Shown: in pieces, positions 31,605-41,261 of the stretch
Numbering within the stretch: the first letter of the stretch is position 1
How the letters are laid out: each line of letters starts with the position of its first letter
Source: Polyangiaceae bacterium
Lineage (GTDB): Bacteria; Myxococcota_A; Polyangia; Polyangiales; Polyangiaceae
DNA: 64,000 nt
NCBI GenBank assembly: GCA_020633235.1
Contig: JACKEA010000005.1
Location: 186,001-250,000 of the forward strand
Direction of reading: 5' to 3'
Program-made: the position numbers and the translations under genes
Notes under the pieces: generated by a model
What the model was told of the DNA's origin: nothing
Seen by the model: only the letters and a program-made list of their open reading frames with translations
Databases searched by the model: none

Positions 31605-34600
31605 ATGGACGTCGTCGAACGCGTGGAACCGCTCCGTCACGTGGAGCGCGTGCGGCAGTTGGTGGAGCTCGGGCGCGCGGCGCGGGCAGGGGACGCCGGC
31701 GCGAACGACGCGATCGAGGCGCTTGCCGCGGCGCCGGACCGTTATCGGCGCTGCCTGGCGGTCGCCAGTTGCTACGGAAGTCGCGACCCCGTGCTGGTGC
31801 AGCGCATGCTCGGGGACACGTCGCGCGCCGTGCGGCGCCGCGCCCAGAAGGCGGCGGCGGTGGTGCTCGACGACGACGCCGTCGTGGTTGCGCTGTCCCG
31901 CGCTCCGTCGCGGGTGGCGCTCCGGCAGCTGGTGGCGTTGCTGGTGCAGCGACGGCGCCTCGCCCCGCTGCAGCGTTTCTTGGCGCAGGCCCTGGACGCG
32001 GAGCCTGAGCTCGTCGGGCACGCGGCGCCGGACGCTCTCCCAAAGTACGTCGAGGGTCTGTCGCCGGATGGGCTGCGCCGCGCGGCGCGTCGCCATCCCG
32101 AGGAGCTGGCGCGGCTGTTCGAGGCTCGCGTCGCAAGCTCCTTCGACCCGCGCACGCGCTATCAACTGTTGGCGGTGTTGCCGCTCCTCGCCAAGCACGC
32201 GGCGGCGGCCACGCTACCGCTCGTGAAGCGGCTGCTCGAGCAGGGCACGGAGCCGAAGCATTGGCTCAGCGCCAGCATGGCGCTGCTGCTGCGGCGGGAG
32301 CCGATCCTGACCTTCGACCTCTTGCGGCAGCTCCGGGAGTCACTGCGCCCGATGCCGCCACCGGGTCCCTTCGGCGCGGTGCGTTTCGACAAGGTGGTGC
32401 ACCAGCTGGACGACGAGCGGCTCGCCTATCTCGTCGAGCACGCGGCGGCCACGCTGTCGGATGGCCCCCGCGCCCGGCGCTGGTTCTTGCGGCTGAGCGC
32501 GGCGCAGCGCGAGATCGTGATCGACGGCTTCTTGCGCCACGGCCGTGGGCGCTGGGGGGCGTTCCTGTTGCGCTACGTGCCGCCCGAGTCGAAGGACCGC
32601 GAGCGCGCCTTCCGGCGCTTTCGCGCCGCCGCACAGAACGAGGTGGGCGTCATTCCCCTCGCGCACCTGACGACGCTGCCGCGGGACCTGAAGGCGCGGG
32701 AAGCGCGCCGCCATCTGGAGGAAGTGCCGGCCCTGGCTACGCGCCCGGAAGAGCGCATCGCCTACGCCGCGCTGTTGCCCCTGGACGAAGCCGCGGCGGC
32801 CCTCGCGTCCTTCACCAGCCATCCCGACGGACCCGTGCGAGCGGTGGCGATGCGGGCCCTGGCGACCGTGCCCGCGACGTACCCCGAGGCCATGGCGGGC
32901 GCCCTCGAGCGGGTGGCGTCGCGCCGCTTCGAGCAAGATCCGGTGCGCCAGGCGATGCTCCTGGCGCTGTCGGAGCTGCCGCTGCGGGCCTTCTCTCGCG
33001 AAATCCTGCCGGCGCTGTCGGAGGTGTTTCAGCACGCCCTCGACGCAGCGGATCTGTCGCCGACGACGTCCTTTCACATCGAGCGGACATGTGTGCGGCT
33101 ATTTCGTCGGGACGCGCCCTGGGCCGCGGAGTGGCTCTCGAAGCTCCTGGCCGTGCGCGGAGTGCCGTCCAGCCTGGGGCTGGTGGACGGCCTCACTCCG
33201 CGCGAGGCGCAAGCGCTCGCTCCGGCGGTGGAGACGCTGTGCCAGGAGTGGACCCACCGCGAGCGCGTGGGGGCGCTGCTGTGGCTCGCGCGCTCCTTCG
33301 GAGATCGACTCGCACAGGTTCCGGCCTTGGTGCGGGCCCTCGAGACCGTCGCCAGCGAACAGCCCTTCGTTCAAGTGGCTGGCCCAGCACTCGACCTCTT
33401 GCGCCGCCACGCGCCGGAGCGGTTCCGCGAGCTGTTCCCCGCGCTGCTCGCGAGCGACGCGAGCGCCATCGTGCTGCCCGCAGTGTCGCGGGCAGTGAGC
33501 ACCTCGCGACAAGATCTGCTGCCGCCCTTCTTGAAGGGCGAGGTCATCAAGGGCCGCTTCGCCTCCGGGCGCAGCCAGTGGGTGATCGAGTTCGACGCGG
33601 GCTTGGGCACCTGGAGCGCGGCGCAACAGCGGGCGCAGGCGGGGCTCTTGGCAGCCATGGTGCACGATCCGAAACGCGACGTACCGACGCTCCGTCGAGG
33701 CGTGGGCGCGTTGGCGATGCTGGATTTCGCGCCCTTCGAGCACTGGACGGCGCTGGCGGAGGACGAGCGGCCCCCGATGCGGGAGCTGGTGACCCGCGCT
33801 CTCGGTCGCGTGGACGATCCGATGGCCCCGCGGCAGCTGCTCGAGGCCCTCGGGGACGAACGCTCGCGCTGGGCGATCTACGCGTTGCGGGCAGTGCTGC
33901 GGGAGCTGGCGCAAGAGCGCGTGCTCGCGCTCTTGCGCCAGGCGCCCATGAGCAAGGTGACGGTGGCCAAGGAAGTGCTGCGCCTCGCCGGCGAGCTGGC
34001 GGGCCGTGAAGGCTTCGAGTTCCTGATCGGGCTGGACCGCGGCGCGCTGCATCGCGACGTCAAGATCGCCCTGCTGCGGGCGCTGTGGGATCACCTGGAC
34101 GACGAGCGCAGCTGGGCGGTGTTTGCCGAGGCGCTGGCCGATCCGGACTGGGTCGTCGCCAGCCGCTTGGCGGACGTTCCCGTGGCACGCCTGGCGGCCG
34201 ATGCGGAGCGACGCCTCACCGAGCTCTTGGCCCAAGTGCTGGCGCGGCCGGAGCCGGAAGCGCGCCGCTATCTGCTGGCCCGGGCCGCCTACCTGCCGTT
34301 GGTGGATCGCGATCGTCTGCTATTTCAGAGCTGCCTCGCACACCTCGGCGCGCCGTACCAGGACGAGGTGACCACGGCTCTCGCCGCGGTGCTCCAGCGC
34401 ATGGCCCCGAACGAAGCGCCCCAGGTGCTCGATCGCATCTGTGAGCTCATCGACCGCCGGCGCACGTTTCGCACGCTGCACACCGGGCTCGTGGCACGCC
34501 TGGGGCCCTACGCCTCCGTGCCCGTGCTGGCGGTGGGCCGCGGGCTTCTGGAGCGCATCGAGCCCGAGCCCACGTTGGTGCCGGAGAGCTTGGCCCTGGC

Positions 34601-34937
34601 CGCGGTGCTTCGGAGCGAGGGCGAGCTGGTCGCGCTCCTCACGCGCCTGTCCCAGCGCTCCCTGCTCCACTTCGACGCCATGGGCGCCGCCGTCGCGGCC
34701 ATCGGCAGGGCCGTGCGCCCGGGGGCGCTCGAAGCGTTGCTCCGCGACGCAGACGATCCGCGGCTCCGCCGCCTCGGCCTCGCCGCCCTGGAGCTCGCCG
34801 CGCGCCCCAAGCGCGGCTGGACCAAAGAGCGCCGCGCCGTGCTCGAAGGCTACCGGGCCGATCCGGATCCGCTGGTAGCCGGCCACGCGCGCTTCGTGTT
34901 CCCGCCGGAGCGGCGACGCAAGAAGCCGAAGCCGTAG
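31605..34937 (+). CDS. Giant HEAT-repeat-like protein
   Basis: 1110 residues from the ATG at 31605. Almost entirely alpha-helical, with repeating hydrophobic patterns of HEAT/armadillo type (for example LVRALETVASEQ, RAVAMRALATVP), and no signal peptide, membrane helix or catalytic motif. Such solenoids serve as scaffolds for protein-protein contacts. Arg/Ala/Leu-rich with few Cys. Single gene, bracketed by inverted copies of the dispersed element. It could be a large regulatory scaffold; the partner is unknown. Confidence 0.75.
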   Translation: MDVVERVEPLRHVERVRQLVELGRAARAGDAGANDAIEALAAAPDRYRRCLAVASCYGSRDPVLVQRMLGDTSRAVRRRAQKAAAVVLDDDAVVVALSRAPSRVALRQLVALLVQRRRLAPLQRFLAQALDAEPELVGHAAPDALPKYVEGLSPDGLRRAARRHPEELARLFEARVASSFDPRTRYQLLAVLPLLAKHAAAATLPLVKRLLEQGTEPKHWLSASMALLLRREPILTFDLLRQLRESLRPMPPPGPFGAVRFDKVVHQLDDERLAYLVEHAAATLSDGPRARRWFLRLSAAQREIVIDGFLRHGRGRWGAFLLRYVPPESKDRERAFRRFRAAAQNEVGVIPLAHLTTLPRDLKAREARRHLEEVPALATRPEERIAYAALLPLDEAAAALASFTSHPDGPVRAVAMRALATVPATYPEAMAGALERVASRRFEQDPVRQAMLLALSELPLRAFSREILPALSEVFQHALDAADLSPTTSFHIERTCVRLFRRDAPWAAEWLSKLLAVRGVPSSLGLVDGLTPREAQALAPAVETLCQEWTHRERVGALLWLARSFGDRLAQVPALVRALETVASEQPFVQVAGPALDLLRRHAPERFRELFPALLASDASAIVLPAVSRAVSTSRQDLLPPFLKGEVIKGRFASGRSQWVIEFDAGLGTWSAAQQRAQAGLLAAMVHDPKRDVPTLRRGVGALAMLDFAPFEHWTALAEDERPPMRELVTRALGRVDDPMAPRQLLEALGDERSRWAIYALRAVLRELAQERVLALLRQAPMSKVTVAKEVLRLAGELAGREGFEFLIGLDRGALHRDVKIALLRALWDHLDDERSWAVFAEALADPDWVVASRLADVPVARLAADAERRLTELLAQVLARPEPEARRYLLARAAYLPLVDRDRLLFQSCLAHLGAPYQDEVTTALAAVLQRMAPNEAPQVLDRICELIDRRRTFRTLHTGLVARLGPYASVPVLAVGRGLLERIEPEPTLVPESLALAAVLRSEGELVALLTRLSQRSLLHFDAMGAAVAAIGRAVRPGALEALLRDADDPRLRRLGLAALELAARPKRGWTKERRAVLEGYRADPDPLVAGHARFVFPPERRRKKPKP

Positions 34938-34943
34938 CGCCGC

Positions 34944-34968
34944 GACGGGCATCGCGCCGCACCAACAA
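34944..34968 (-). repeat. Dispersed intergenic element, copy 9
   Basis: Complement reads TTGTTGGTGCGGCGCGATGC followed by CCGTC; lies between the convergent stops of the HEAT and acyl-CoA dehydrogenase genes. Confidence 0.75.
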
Positions 34969-34978
34969 CCAAACGAGA

Positions 34979-36040
34979 TCAGTCGAACAGCAGCTTGGCC
35001 AACGCGCGACGGTGGTAGCTGGCGTCGCCGAGGGAGGAGCGGCTGTCGAGGGCACGCTTGAAGAAGAAGTGCACGTCGGCGTCCCACGTGAAACCGAAGC
35101 CGCCGTGGAGCTGGACGCCCTTTCGGGCGGTGGCGGAGAACACGTCGCTGGCCATGGCCTTGGCCATGTGAGCGGGAGCCTGAAAACCTTCGCTGTCGAG
35201 CAAGCTGGCGGCGCCGAGGGCGAGATTGCGTGTCAGCTCGATGCCGATCATGGCGTCGACGATGGGATGCTTCACGGCCTGGAAGCTGCCGATGGCGCGG
35301 CCGAACTGCTTGCGATCGATGGCGTAGTCGCGGGTCATGGTCATCAGCGCTTCGGCGGCGCCGACCATTTCCGAAGCGAGCAGCGCGGCGCCCCGGAGGA
35401 GCGCGTCGCACAGACGCGTGCGACCGTCGCCGCCAAGACGCGCGCTCGGGCGGGCGCCATCGAGGAGCAGGCGCGCCGTCGGGCGCGTGGCGTCGACGCA
35501 CTGCTCGGGGATCACCGTGACGCCGTGACCCGGGAGCTCGAGGCAGAACAGCGCGACCTCACCACCGGGCTCTCGGGCGGCGACGACGGCGAGCTCTGCC
35601 GCCTCGCCCCAGGGCACGCGGGACTTTTCGCCGTGGAGCAGCTGGCCATCGCTGCGGGTGGTGAGCGCGTCCGGGAGCCACGCGCCGCCGGGCTCCACGT
35701 GGGCCAAGGTGGCGATGCGCTCGCCGCGGAGGATCGCGGACGCCTCGGGGCCGTCGGCGTCGAGGGTGAGCAGGGCGAGCAGGGACGCGAAGTAGGGGCT
35801 CGGCAACAGCACTCGGCCCATCTCTTCGAGCAAGAGAGCGCGCAGCAAGCCACCCCCCTCCGGCGCGAGCCAGCCGAGCTCGGCCATCTCGCGATACAGC
35901 GAGCGATCGAAGTCCGTGGGGCCGCGGCTGCGGAGGCCGGACAGCGGCGCCCGCTCGGCGAGGAAGCGGCGCGCAGCCTGCCGTGCGAGCTCGTGCTCTT
36001 CAGTGAAGCCGAGAGCGGGCGGAGCGTAGCAGGGCGTCAT
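34979..36040 (-). CDS. Acyl-CoA dehydrogenase-family subunit lacking the catalytic Glu motif
   Basis: 353 residues from the ATG at 36040, which overlaps the upstream dehydrogenase stop (ATGA). The fold follows the family: a helical N-terminus, a short beta domain, and a C-terminal helical domain with RDYAIDRKQFGRAIGSFQAVKH and GGFGFTWDADVHFFFKRA. The FER/QER-type catalytic Glu is absent (the position reads in LLRGAALLAS). This matches the non-catalytic partner of two-subunit (alpha2beta2) acyl-CoA dehydrogenases used for sterol side chains or unusual acyl-CoAs in other bacteria. Heterotetramer formation with the neighbour is inferred. Confidence 0.85.
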   Translation of the reverse strand: MTPCYAPPALGFTEEHELARQAARRFLAERAPLSGLRSRGPTDFDRSLYREMAELGWLAPEGGGLLRALLLEEMGRVLLPSPYFASLLALLTLDADGPEASAILRGERIATLAHVEPGGAWLPDALTTRSDGQLLHGEKSRVPWGEAAELAVVAAREPGGEVALFCLELPGHGVTVIPEQCVDATRPTARLLLDGARPSARLGGDGRTRLCDALLRGAALLASEMVGAAEALMTMTRDYAIDRKQFGRAIGSFQAVKHPIVDAMIGIELTRNLALGAASLLDSEGFQAPAHMAKAMASDVFSATARKGVQLHGGFGFTWDADVHFFFKRALDSRSSLGDASYHRRALAKLLFD

Positions 36041-37212
36041 TTGCTCTTCGGCAGGCCGAGGACCCGCTCCCCCAAGATGTTGCGCAGGATTTCGCTGGTG
36101 CCGCCGCCGATGGTCATACCGAAGGAGTTCATGTACGCCCGCGGCCACTCGCCGCCGTCGGGGGCGCTGGGCTCTCCGAGCCAAAGCCCTGCTTCAGGGC
36201 CGAGCAGCTCGCAGGCGAGCTCGGCGAGGCGCTGGTTCCACTCCGAGCCGACGAGCTTGTTCATCAGCGGCAGCGCCAGCGGGCGCTCGGCGTTGAGCGC
36301 CGCGGCTTCGGCCCGCGGGGTCGCGAAGGCCAACGCTTGCGCTTCGAGCCAAAGCTGCGCGATGCGATCGCGAAACACGGGGTCTTCGCTCCGTCCCGTG
36401 CGCCGCGCCAGCTCCACTAGCCGAGCGAGCTGCTCGAAGAACGGCGCCGCCCGCTCGCTGCTCGAGCCTTCGGCGGCGCCCCGCTCGAACATCAACGTCG
36501 TCATCGCGATGGCCCAGCCCTGGCCCAGCTCTCCGAGGAGCGCGTCTTGGGGCATCGGCGCGGAATCGAACACCACCTGGTTGAAGCCACCTTCGCCGGT
36601 CATCTTGATCAGCGGCTGGACGCTCACGCCGGGCGCGTCCATGGGGAACAAGAAGTAGGAAAGCCCTGCGTACTTGTGGGCCGTCGGATCCGTGCGAGCG
36701 AGCAGGATCATCCACTTGGCGAAGTGGGCGAGGGTGGTCCACACCTTGTGACCCGTCACGCTCCAGCCGTCGCTCGTCGCTTCGGCGCGCGTCGTGAGGC
36801 TCGCGAGATCGCTGCCCGCGCCCGGCTCGGAGAAGCCCTGACACCAGATCTCGTCGGCTCGCAGCAACGGGCGGAGCAAGCGCTGCTTCTGGGCTTCGGT
36901 GCCGTAGGTCAAGATCGTGGGCGCCACCCAGGTCAGGGCGATGGTGTTGACGAAGAAGGGCGCGCGGGCGCGAGCCAGCTCCCGCTCCACGATGCGCTTC
37001 TTGTCGGGTTGGATGCCGCGGCCGCCGTACGCCTCGGGAACGTCGAAGCCGAGGTAGCCGGCATCGTACACCTTGGCCTGCCAGGCCCGCAGGTAGTCGA
37101 ACTGCTCCTTCGACTCCACCTCCAGGAACGTCTGCGGCAGCTTGAACTCCGGCCGCGGCGGGCGTTCCCGCGCGATGAACTCGCGGACTTCGCGCTCGAA
37201 GGCCTCACTCAT
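36037..37212 (-). CDS. Acyl-CoA dehydrogenase, catalytic partner
   Basis: 391 residues from the ATG at 37212 (MSEAFEREV); an in-frame ATG at 37239 would overlap the divergent gene's start. FAD-dependent alpha,beta-dehydrogenation of an acyl-CoA. Motifs: WCQGFSEPGAGSDLASL (flavin contact, residues 123-139), Glu243 in LMFERG at the position of the catalytic base in this subfamily, and GGGTSEILRNILGERVLG at the C-terminus. Coupled by ATGA to a paralogue without this Glu. Together they resemble the alpha and beta subunits of heterotetrameric enzymes. Confidence 0.88.
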   Translation of the reverse strand: MSEAFEREVREFIARERPPRPEFKLPQTFLEVESKEQFDYLRAWQAKVYDAGYLGFDVPEAYGGRGIQPDKKRIVERELARARAPFFVNTIALTWVAPTILTYGTEAQKQRLLRPLLRADEIWCQGFSEPGAGSDLASLTTRAEATSDGWSVTGHKVWTTLAHFAKWMILLARTDPTAHKYAGLSYFLFPMDAPGVSVQPLIKMTGEGGFNQVVFDSAPMPQDALLGELGQGWAIAMTTLMFERGAAEGSSSERAAPFFEQLARLVELARRTGRSEDPVFRDRIAQLWLEAQALAFATPRAEAAALNAERPLALPLMNKLVGSEWNQRLAELACELLGPEAGLWLGEPSAPDGGEWPRAYMNSFGMTIGGGTSEILRNILGERVLGLPKSK

Positions 37213-37237
37213 GGCCCGGCAGGGTAGCATTGCCGGC

Positions 37238-39094
37238 ATGAAGCGCGCTGTCGCTGCGCTGCTGCTGTTCTGCGTGGCCCTGGCGCTGGCCTGGCCGCGG
37301 GCCCGAGCGCGGGGCTGGGCGTGGAGCGACCTGGGCGCCCCCGTCGCGGGCTATCGGCTGTCACCCCCGCGGCGGGGCCAGGAGCACGACGTGGTGTTCG
37401 TCGCCTCGCGGGGCGACGAACACATCGAGCTCCACGTGGTGCCCAAGGGCCAGTGGCAGGACGTGCTGGAGACTCCGAGCTTCGGCGTCGACTTCGAGGA
37501 GCCTCGTTCGAAAGCGCCGGACGCAGGGGCTGTGACGCGCGCCTTTGCGGAGCGCGTTCGCGCGCGCGATCCCGGCGGGCTCAGCGTGGACGGCGTGCCG
37601 CTGGTGCGCGCCGCGAGGTTGCCGCGCCCCGGCATCGCGTTCGCGCTGTGCGTGCTCGCTGCCGTGCTGCTCCTGGGCACGCTTCCGCGCGCTGCCCTGT
37701 GGGTCGCGCTGTCCACGCTGAGCGTGGGCTTGGTGCTCCGAGCGCTACACCTCGACTTGCCCTTTGCCTGGGACCAGGACGTGCAGCGCATCCAGATCGG
37801 CGCCTCGTCTTGGAGCGAGATCCTCGCCGGGGCGGGCCTCCGTGATCGGCGGCCGCCAGGGCTCTTCGTGCTGCTGCATGCCGTGCAGGTGTTCGGGCAA
37901 GCGGAGTGGGTCGTGCGCTTGCCGGCGCTGCTCGCGGGCGCATTACTTCCGGCAGGGCTAGTGTTTGCGCTCTGGCGCGCACGCGGTCGAATCGGAGCGG
38001 CGGCATGCGTGGCGGCCGTCGTGGCCGCGCTCTCGCCGGTGCTCGTGGCGCGGTCCCGCGAGGTCAGCGAGCTCACGCTGGTGGGCCTCCTGCTGGTGCT
38101 GCTGGCGGGAGAGGCGACGCGGCGCTCGCGCGCCGCTGCAGTGCTCACGGCGCTTTGCCTTTGGCTCGATTACCTCGCGCTGTTCGCGATCCTTCCCGCG
38201 GTGGCCATGCTGTGGTGGCGCGACCGCAAACCACCCCGCTGGCTGCTCTTGGGCATGGCGCTGGGCGCGCCGTCGCTGGTGCTGGGCTACCGCGCCTGGA
38301 TGGCGGACCGCATCGCCCACGACGTCGCTGTGGCGCGGCCACAGATCGCTTGGGGAGCGCGCAGCCTGGGGGAGATCTCCCTGGGCGTGGGCAGCGAGAT
38401 CGCCGGCGGCGTGGGCGTGGCGCTGGCGTTGACGGCGGCGGGGCTCTGGATCTGGCGTCGGAGCGTGCTCTCCACGCTGGCGGGGACCATGGCGCTCGGC
38501 CTGCTGATCGCCGTGCTCGCGCTGTCGCCCTTCGTGCGCATGCAGCCCTACTACGCGGTGCTGGCACTACCGCTCCTGCTCCAGGTCGTGGCCGAGGCGG
38601 AGCTGCCCGTCGCCGGCCAGGTGTGGATCGCGGCGGCGGGAGTCGCGTTTTTGGTGCGTGCCGCACCGCTGCTCCCGCCGCTGTACGCGTCCGGGCCGAG
38701 CTTTCGGGGATTCGCCGAGGAGATCCGCCGCGCCGGCCAAACCCGCGTGGCGACGGTCGCCTTCTACGATGCGACGCTGCTCGCCTACGAGCTCGCGCGC
38801 CAAGAGGGCGTGACCCTGCGAGTCGACCGCATCCGGCGGAGCGAGGACGAGATCCGCGTGGCGGGCCTGGCGGAGACGCTGGTGCCGTTGGTCTGGACTC
38901 ACGCCCCGGGGGCGGATCCCGACACCGCGGCCCTGCGGCGGCTGCGGGCTCTGGGCCCGAGCTGGGTGCTGAGCCGCCCCGATCTCGAGCTGCCCGCCCT
39001 CGACCGAGAGCTCGCGCGCTGCGCCGTGGTCCGCGAGACCGCCGTCGCCCGGCTCTTGTCCTGCCCCGCCGATGCCGTACCCTCGGGGCGATGA
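37238..39094 (+). CDS. GT39/ArnT-like multi-pass glycosyltransferase
   Basis: 618 residues from the ATG at 37238, 25 bp from the divergent dehydrogenase start. The N-terminus is a signal anchor (KRAVAALLLFCVALALAW), followed by a small soluble segment and about ten membrane helices (residues 135-440). The first luminal loop DLPFAWDQDVQRIQIG and RDRRPPGLFVLLHA fit the Asp-containing loop of GT39/GT83 enzymes that use polyprenyl-phosphate sugars. The C-terminus (residues 480-618) is soluble. Its stop overlaps the next start by ATGA, an odd partner for an acyl-CoA dehydrogenase. Acceptor unknown. Confidence 0.7.
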   Translation: MKRAVAALLLFCVALALAWPRARARGWAWSDLGAPVAGYRLSPPRRGQEHDVVFVASRGDEHIELHVVPKGQWQDVLETPSFGVDFEEPRSKAPDAGAVTRAFAERVRARDPGGLSVDGVPLVRAARLPRPGIAFALCVLAAVLLLGTLPRAALWVALSTLSVGLVLRALHLDLPFAWDQDVQRIQIGASSWSEILAGAGLRDRRPPGLFVLLHAVQVFGQAEWVVRLPALLAGALLPAGLVFALWRARGRIGAAACVAAVVAALSPVLVARSREVSELTLVGLLLVLLAGEATRRSRAAAVLTALCLWLDYLALFAILPAVAMLWWRDRKPPRWLLLGMALGAPSLVLGYRAWMADRIAHDVAVARPQIAWGARSLGEISLGVGSEIAGGVGVALALTAAGLWIWRRSVLSTLAGTMALGLLIAVLALSPFVRMQPYYAVLALPLLLQVVAEAELPVAGQVWIAAAGVAFLVRAAPLLPPLYASGPSFRGFAEEIRRAGQTRVATVAFYDATLLAYELARQEGVTLRVDRIRRSEDEIRVAGLAETLVPLVWTHAPGADPDTAALRRLRALGPSWVLSRPDLELPALDRELARCAVVRETAVARLLSCPADAVPSGR

Positions 39095-40305
39095 TCGAGT
39101 GGAGCGAGCAGCACCGGGCCATTCGCGACGCCTTTCGGCGCTTCGTGGAAAAAGAGATCGTCCCTCGCCGGGAGGAGCTCGAGCACGGCGACCTGCCGCC
39201 TTATGACGTGCTCCGCAAGATGTTCGAGACCTTCGGTCTACGAGACATGGCGCTGGCGCGCTTCGCTGCTGATCTGGAGCGCACGCCCAAGCCGGAGTCG
39301 GACGAGATCAAACCCAATCCCGCCGCCGGCGAGATGATGGCGATGCAGATGATCCCCATCGTGGAGCTCTCGCGCCACAGCCCGGGCATGGTCACGGCGC
39401 TCGGGGTGAGCGCCGGGCTCACCGCCGGCACCATCATGAGCAAGGGCACCCGCGCCCAGAAAGAACGCTGGGCCAGGGATCTGCTGACCCTCGACAAGAT
39501 CGGCGCCTGGGCCATCACCGAGCCGGGCTCGGGCTCCGACGCCTTCGGATCCATGAAGGCCAGCGCTCGGCGGGATGGCGACGGCTACCTGCTGAACGGC
39601 AACAAGACGTTCATCACCAACGGCCCCTACGCCGACACCATCGTGTTCATCTGCAAGCTCGATGAAGGCAACGACCCGAAGGACCGCAAGGTGCTGAGCT
39701 TCGTGCTGGAGCGTGGCATGTCGGGCCTCGAGCAGAGCAAGCCGCTACGCAAGATGGGCATGCATTCGTCGCCCACGGGGGAGCTGTTCCTGAGCGACGT
39801 GCGGGTCGACAAGGACCGCTTGCTCGGCGAAACGGAGGACATTTCCTATCGCACCGGCGCGAAAGACACCTTCAAGGCGGAGCGCACGGGCGTGGTGGCC
39901 ATGGCCCTCGGCATCGTGGAGCGCTGCCTCGAGCTCAGTGTGGAGTACGCCAAGACGCGGGTGCAGTTCGGCCGTCCCATCGGCGAGTTCCAGCTGATCC
40001 AGCTCAAGCTCGCCAAGATGGAAGTGGCGCGCATGAACATCCAGAACCTCGCCTATCGCATCATCGAGCTCACGGGCGCCGGCAAGAAGATGAGCCTGGC
40101 GGAAGCCAGCGCCTGCAAGCTGTACTGTGCCGGCGCCGCCATGGAGGTCGCGCTGGAGGCGGTGCAGCTCTTCGGCGGCAACGGTTACATGGCGGAGTAC
40201 CAGGTGGAGCAGCTCGCCCGGGACGCCAAGGTGCTGCAGATCTACGGCGGCACCGACGAGATCCAGGTCTCTCAGATCGCCCGCAGTCTGATGCGCGATG
40301 CGTGA
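39091..40305 (+). CDS. Acyl-CoA dehydrogenase (IVD/LCAD-type catalytic base)
   Basis: 404 residues; start overlaps the upstream stop (ATGA). Standard three-domain flavoenzyme: AITEPGSGSDAFGS (141-154), KTFITNGPYAD, EYAKTRVQFGRPIGEFQLIQ, and LQIYGGTDEIQVSQIARSL at the C-terminus. The medium-chain enzyme's YEGT glutamate is Gly here (YGGT), but Glu264 in FKAERTG sits where isovaleryl- and long-chain dehydrogenases have their base, so it should be active. With the pair at 35-37 kb there are three acyl-CoA dehydrogenases within 5.3 kb, pointing to fatty or branched acyl-CoA use. Confidence 0.92.
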   Translation: MIEWSEQHRAIRDAFRRFVEKEIVPRREELEHGDLPPYDVLRKMFETFGLRDMALARFAADLERTPKPESDEIKPNPAAGEMMAMQMIPIVELSRHSPGMVTALGVSAGLTAGTIMSKGTRAQKERWARDLLTLDKIGAWAITEPGSGSDAFGSMKASARRDGDGYLLNGNKTFITNGPYADTIVFICKLDEGNDPKDRKVLSFVLERGMSGLEQSKPLRKMGMHSSPTGELFLSDVRVDKDRLLGETEDISYRTGAKDTFKAERTGVVAMALGIVERCLELSVEYAKTRVQFGRPIGEFQLIQLKLAKMEVARMNIQNLAYRIIELTGAGKKMSLAEASACKLYCAGAAMEVALEAVQLFGGNGYMAEYQVEQLARDAKVLQIYGGTDEIQVSQIARSLMRDA

Positions 40306-41254
40306 GGTGCTCGTCGCGCTGCTGCTCGTCGCCTGCTCGTCCAGCGAAGCGGCGACGCCTCGAGCCGAAGTGGACTCGGGCGCCGACGCCGCTTTCGACT
40401 CGGGCGCCGACGCTGCTCTCGAGTCCGGTGCCGACGCCGCCGCGGACTCCGGTGCCGACGCGCCCGGCTTGCCGGCGTGTCCCAGCTTCGCGGAGCCCGT
40501 CGCCGCCGGCGTGGTGGATGCGCCCGCCATCACCGAGGCCAGCGGCATCGTCGCCGGCTCCACGGGCTACTGGGTACACAACGACTCGGGGGACTCCCCG
40601 CGCGTCTTCCACCTCGACGCGCAGGGTCAGCTCACCGCCACCGTGAACGTCTCCGGCGCCCAGGCCGTGGACTGGGAAGACATCGCGCGCGCCCCCGGTG
40701 TGGCGCTGTACCTGGGCGACATCGGCGACAACGCCAAGCAGCGGAGCTCCGTGCGCGTGTATCGCATCCCCGAGCCCACCGCCCAGAGCGTGAGCGCCGA
40801 AGCCCTCACATTGACGTACCCGGAGGGCAAGGCCTGGAACGCCGAGACGCTGCTCGTGGACCCGCTGAGCGGTGACCTGTACATCGTCACCAAGGAAGTG
40901 CTCGGCAGCTCGCCGGTGTTTCGCGCCGGGGCACCCCTCGCGTTCGGGGGCAGCATGGAGCTCGAGCAGGTCGCCGTCGTCGACTTCGCCAAGCTCGGCG
41001 GCGGCACCCTGGCCACCGGAGGCGACGTCTCCCCGGACGGCAGCCTGGTGGTGGTGCGCACCTACGGCACGGCCTTCGCGTGGCGCCGGCCCGCGGGGGC
41101 GCGCCTCGAAGCCGCCTTCGCCACCGAGCCGTGCCCACTGCCTCTCGCCAAGGAGCCCCAAGGCGAGGCCATCGGCTTCTCCCACGACGGCACGAGCCTG
41201 CTCACGGTGAGTGAGGGCACGTCTCCCACGCTGTACCGCTCCGACCGCCTCTGA
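40298..41254 (+). CDS. Beta-propeller-like lipoprotein with SGADAA repeats
   Basis: 318 residues; start overlaps the upstream gene by 8 bp. Signal peptide MREVLVALLLVAC with lipobox Cys13. Residues 24-55 contain four 8-residue units of the form DSGADAA plus one residue, an acidic spacer encoded by 24-bp repeats. The remainder has the repeating turn-strand pattern of a six-bladed propeller (WVHNDSGDSPRVFHLD, LYLGDIGDNAKQRSSVRVY, LYIVTKE, FSHDGTSLLTVSEG). It resembles exported proteins of unknown function. No catalytic residues recognised. Confidence 0.8.
   Translation: MREVLVALLLVACSSSEAATPRAEVDSGADAAFDSGADAALESGADAAADSGADAPGLPACPSFAEPVAAGVVDAPAITEASGIVAGSTGYWVHNDSGDSPRVFHLDAQGQLTATVNVSGAQAVDWEDIARAPGVALYLGDIGDNAKQRSSVRVYRIPEPTAQSVSAEALTLTYPEGKAWNAETLLVDPLSGDLYIVTKEVLGSSPVFRAGAPLAFGGSMELEQVAVVDFAKLGGGTLATGGDVSPDGSLVVVRTYGTAFAWRRPAGARLEAAFATEPCPLPLAKEPQGEAIGFSHDGTSLLTVSEGTSPTLYRSDRL
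40371..40466 (+). repeat. 24-bp tandem repeat in lipoprotein linker
   Basis: Four imperfect 24-bp units (GACTCGGGCGCCGACGCC and variants plus six bases) encoding DSGADAA-type octapeptides. Confidence 0.8.
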
Positions 41255-41261
41255 TCATTTG

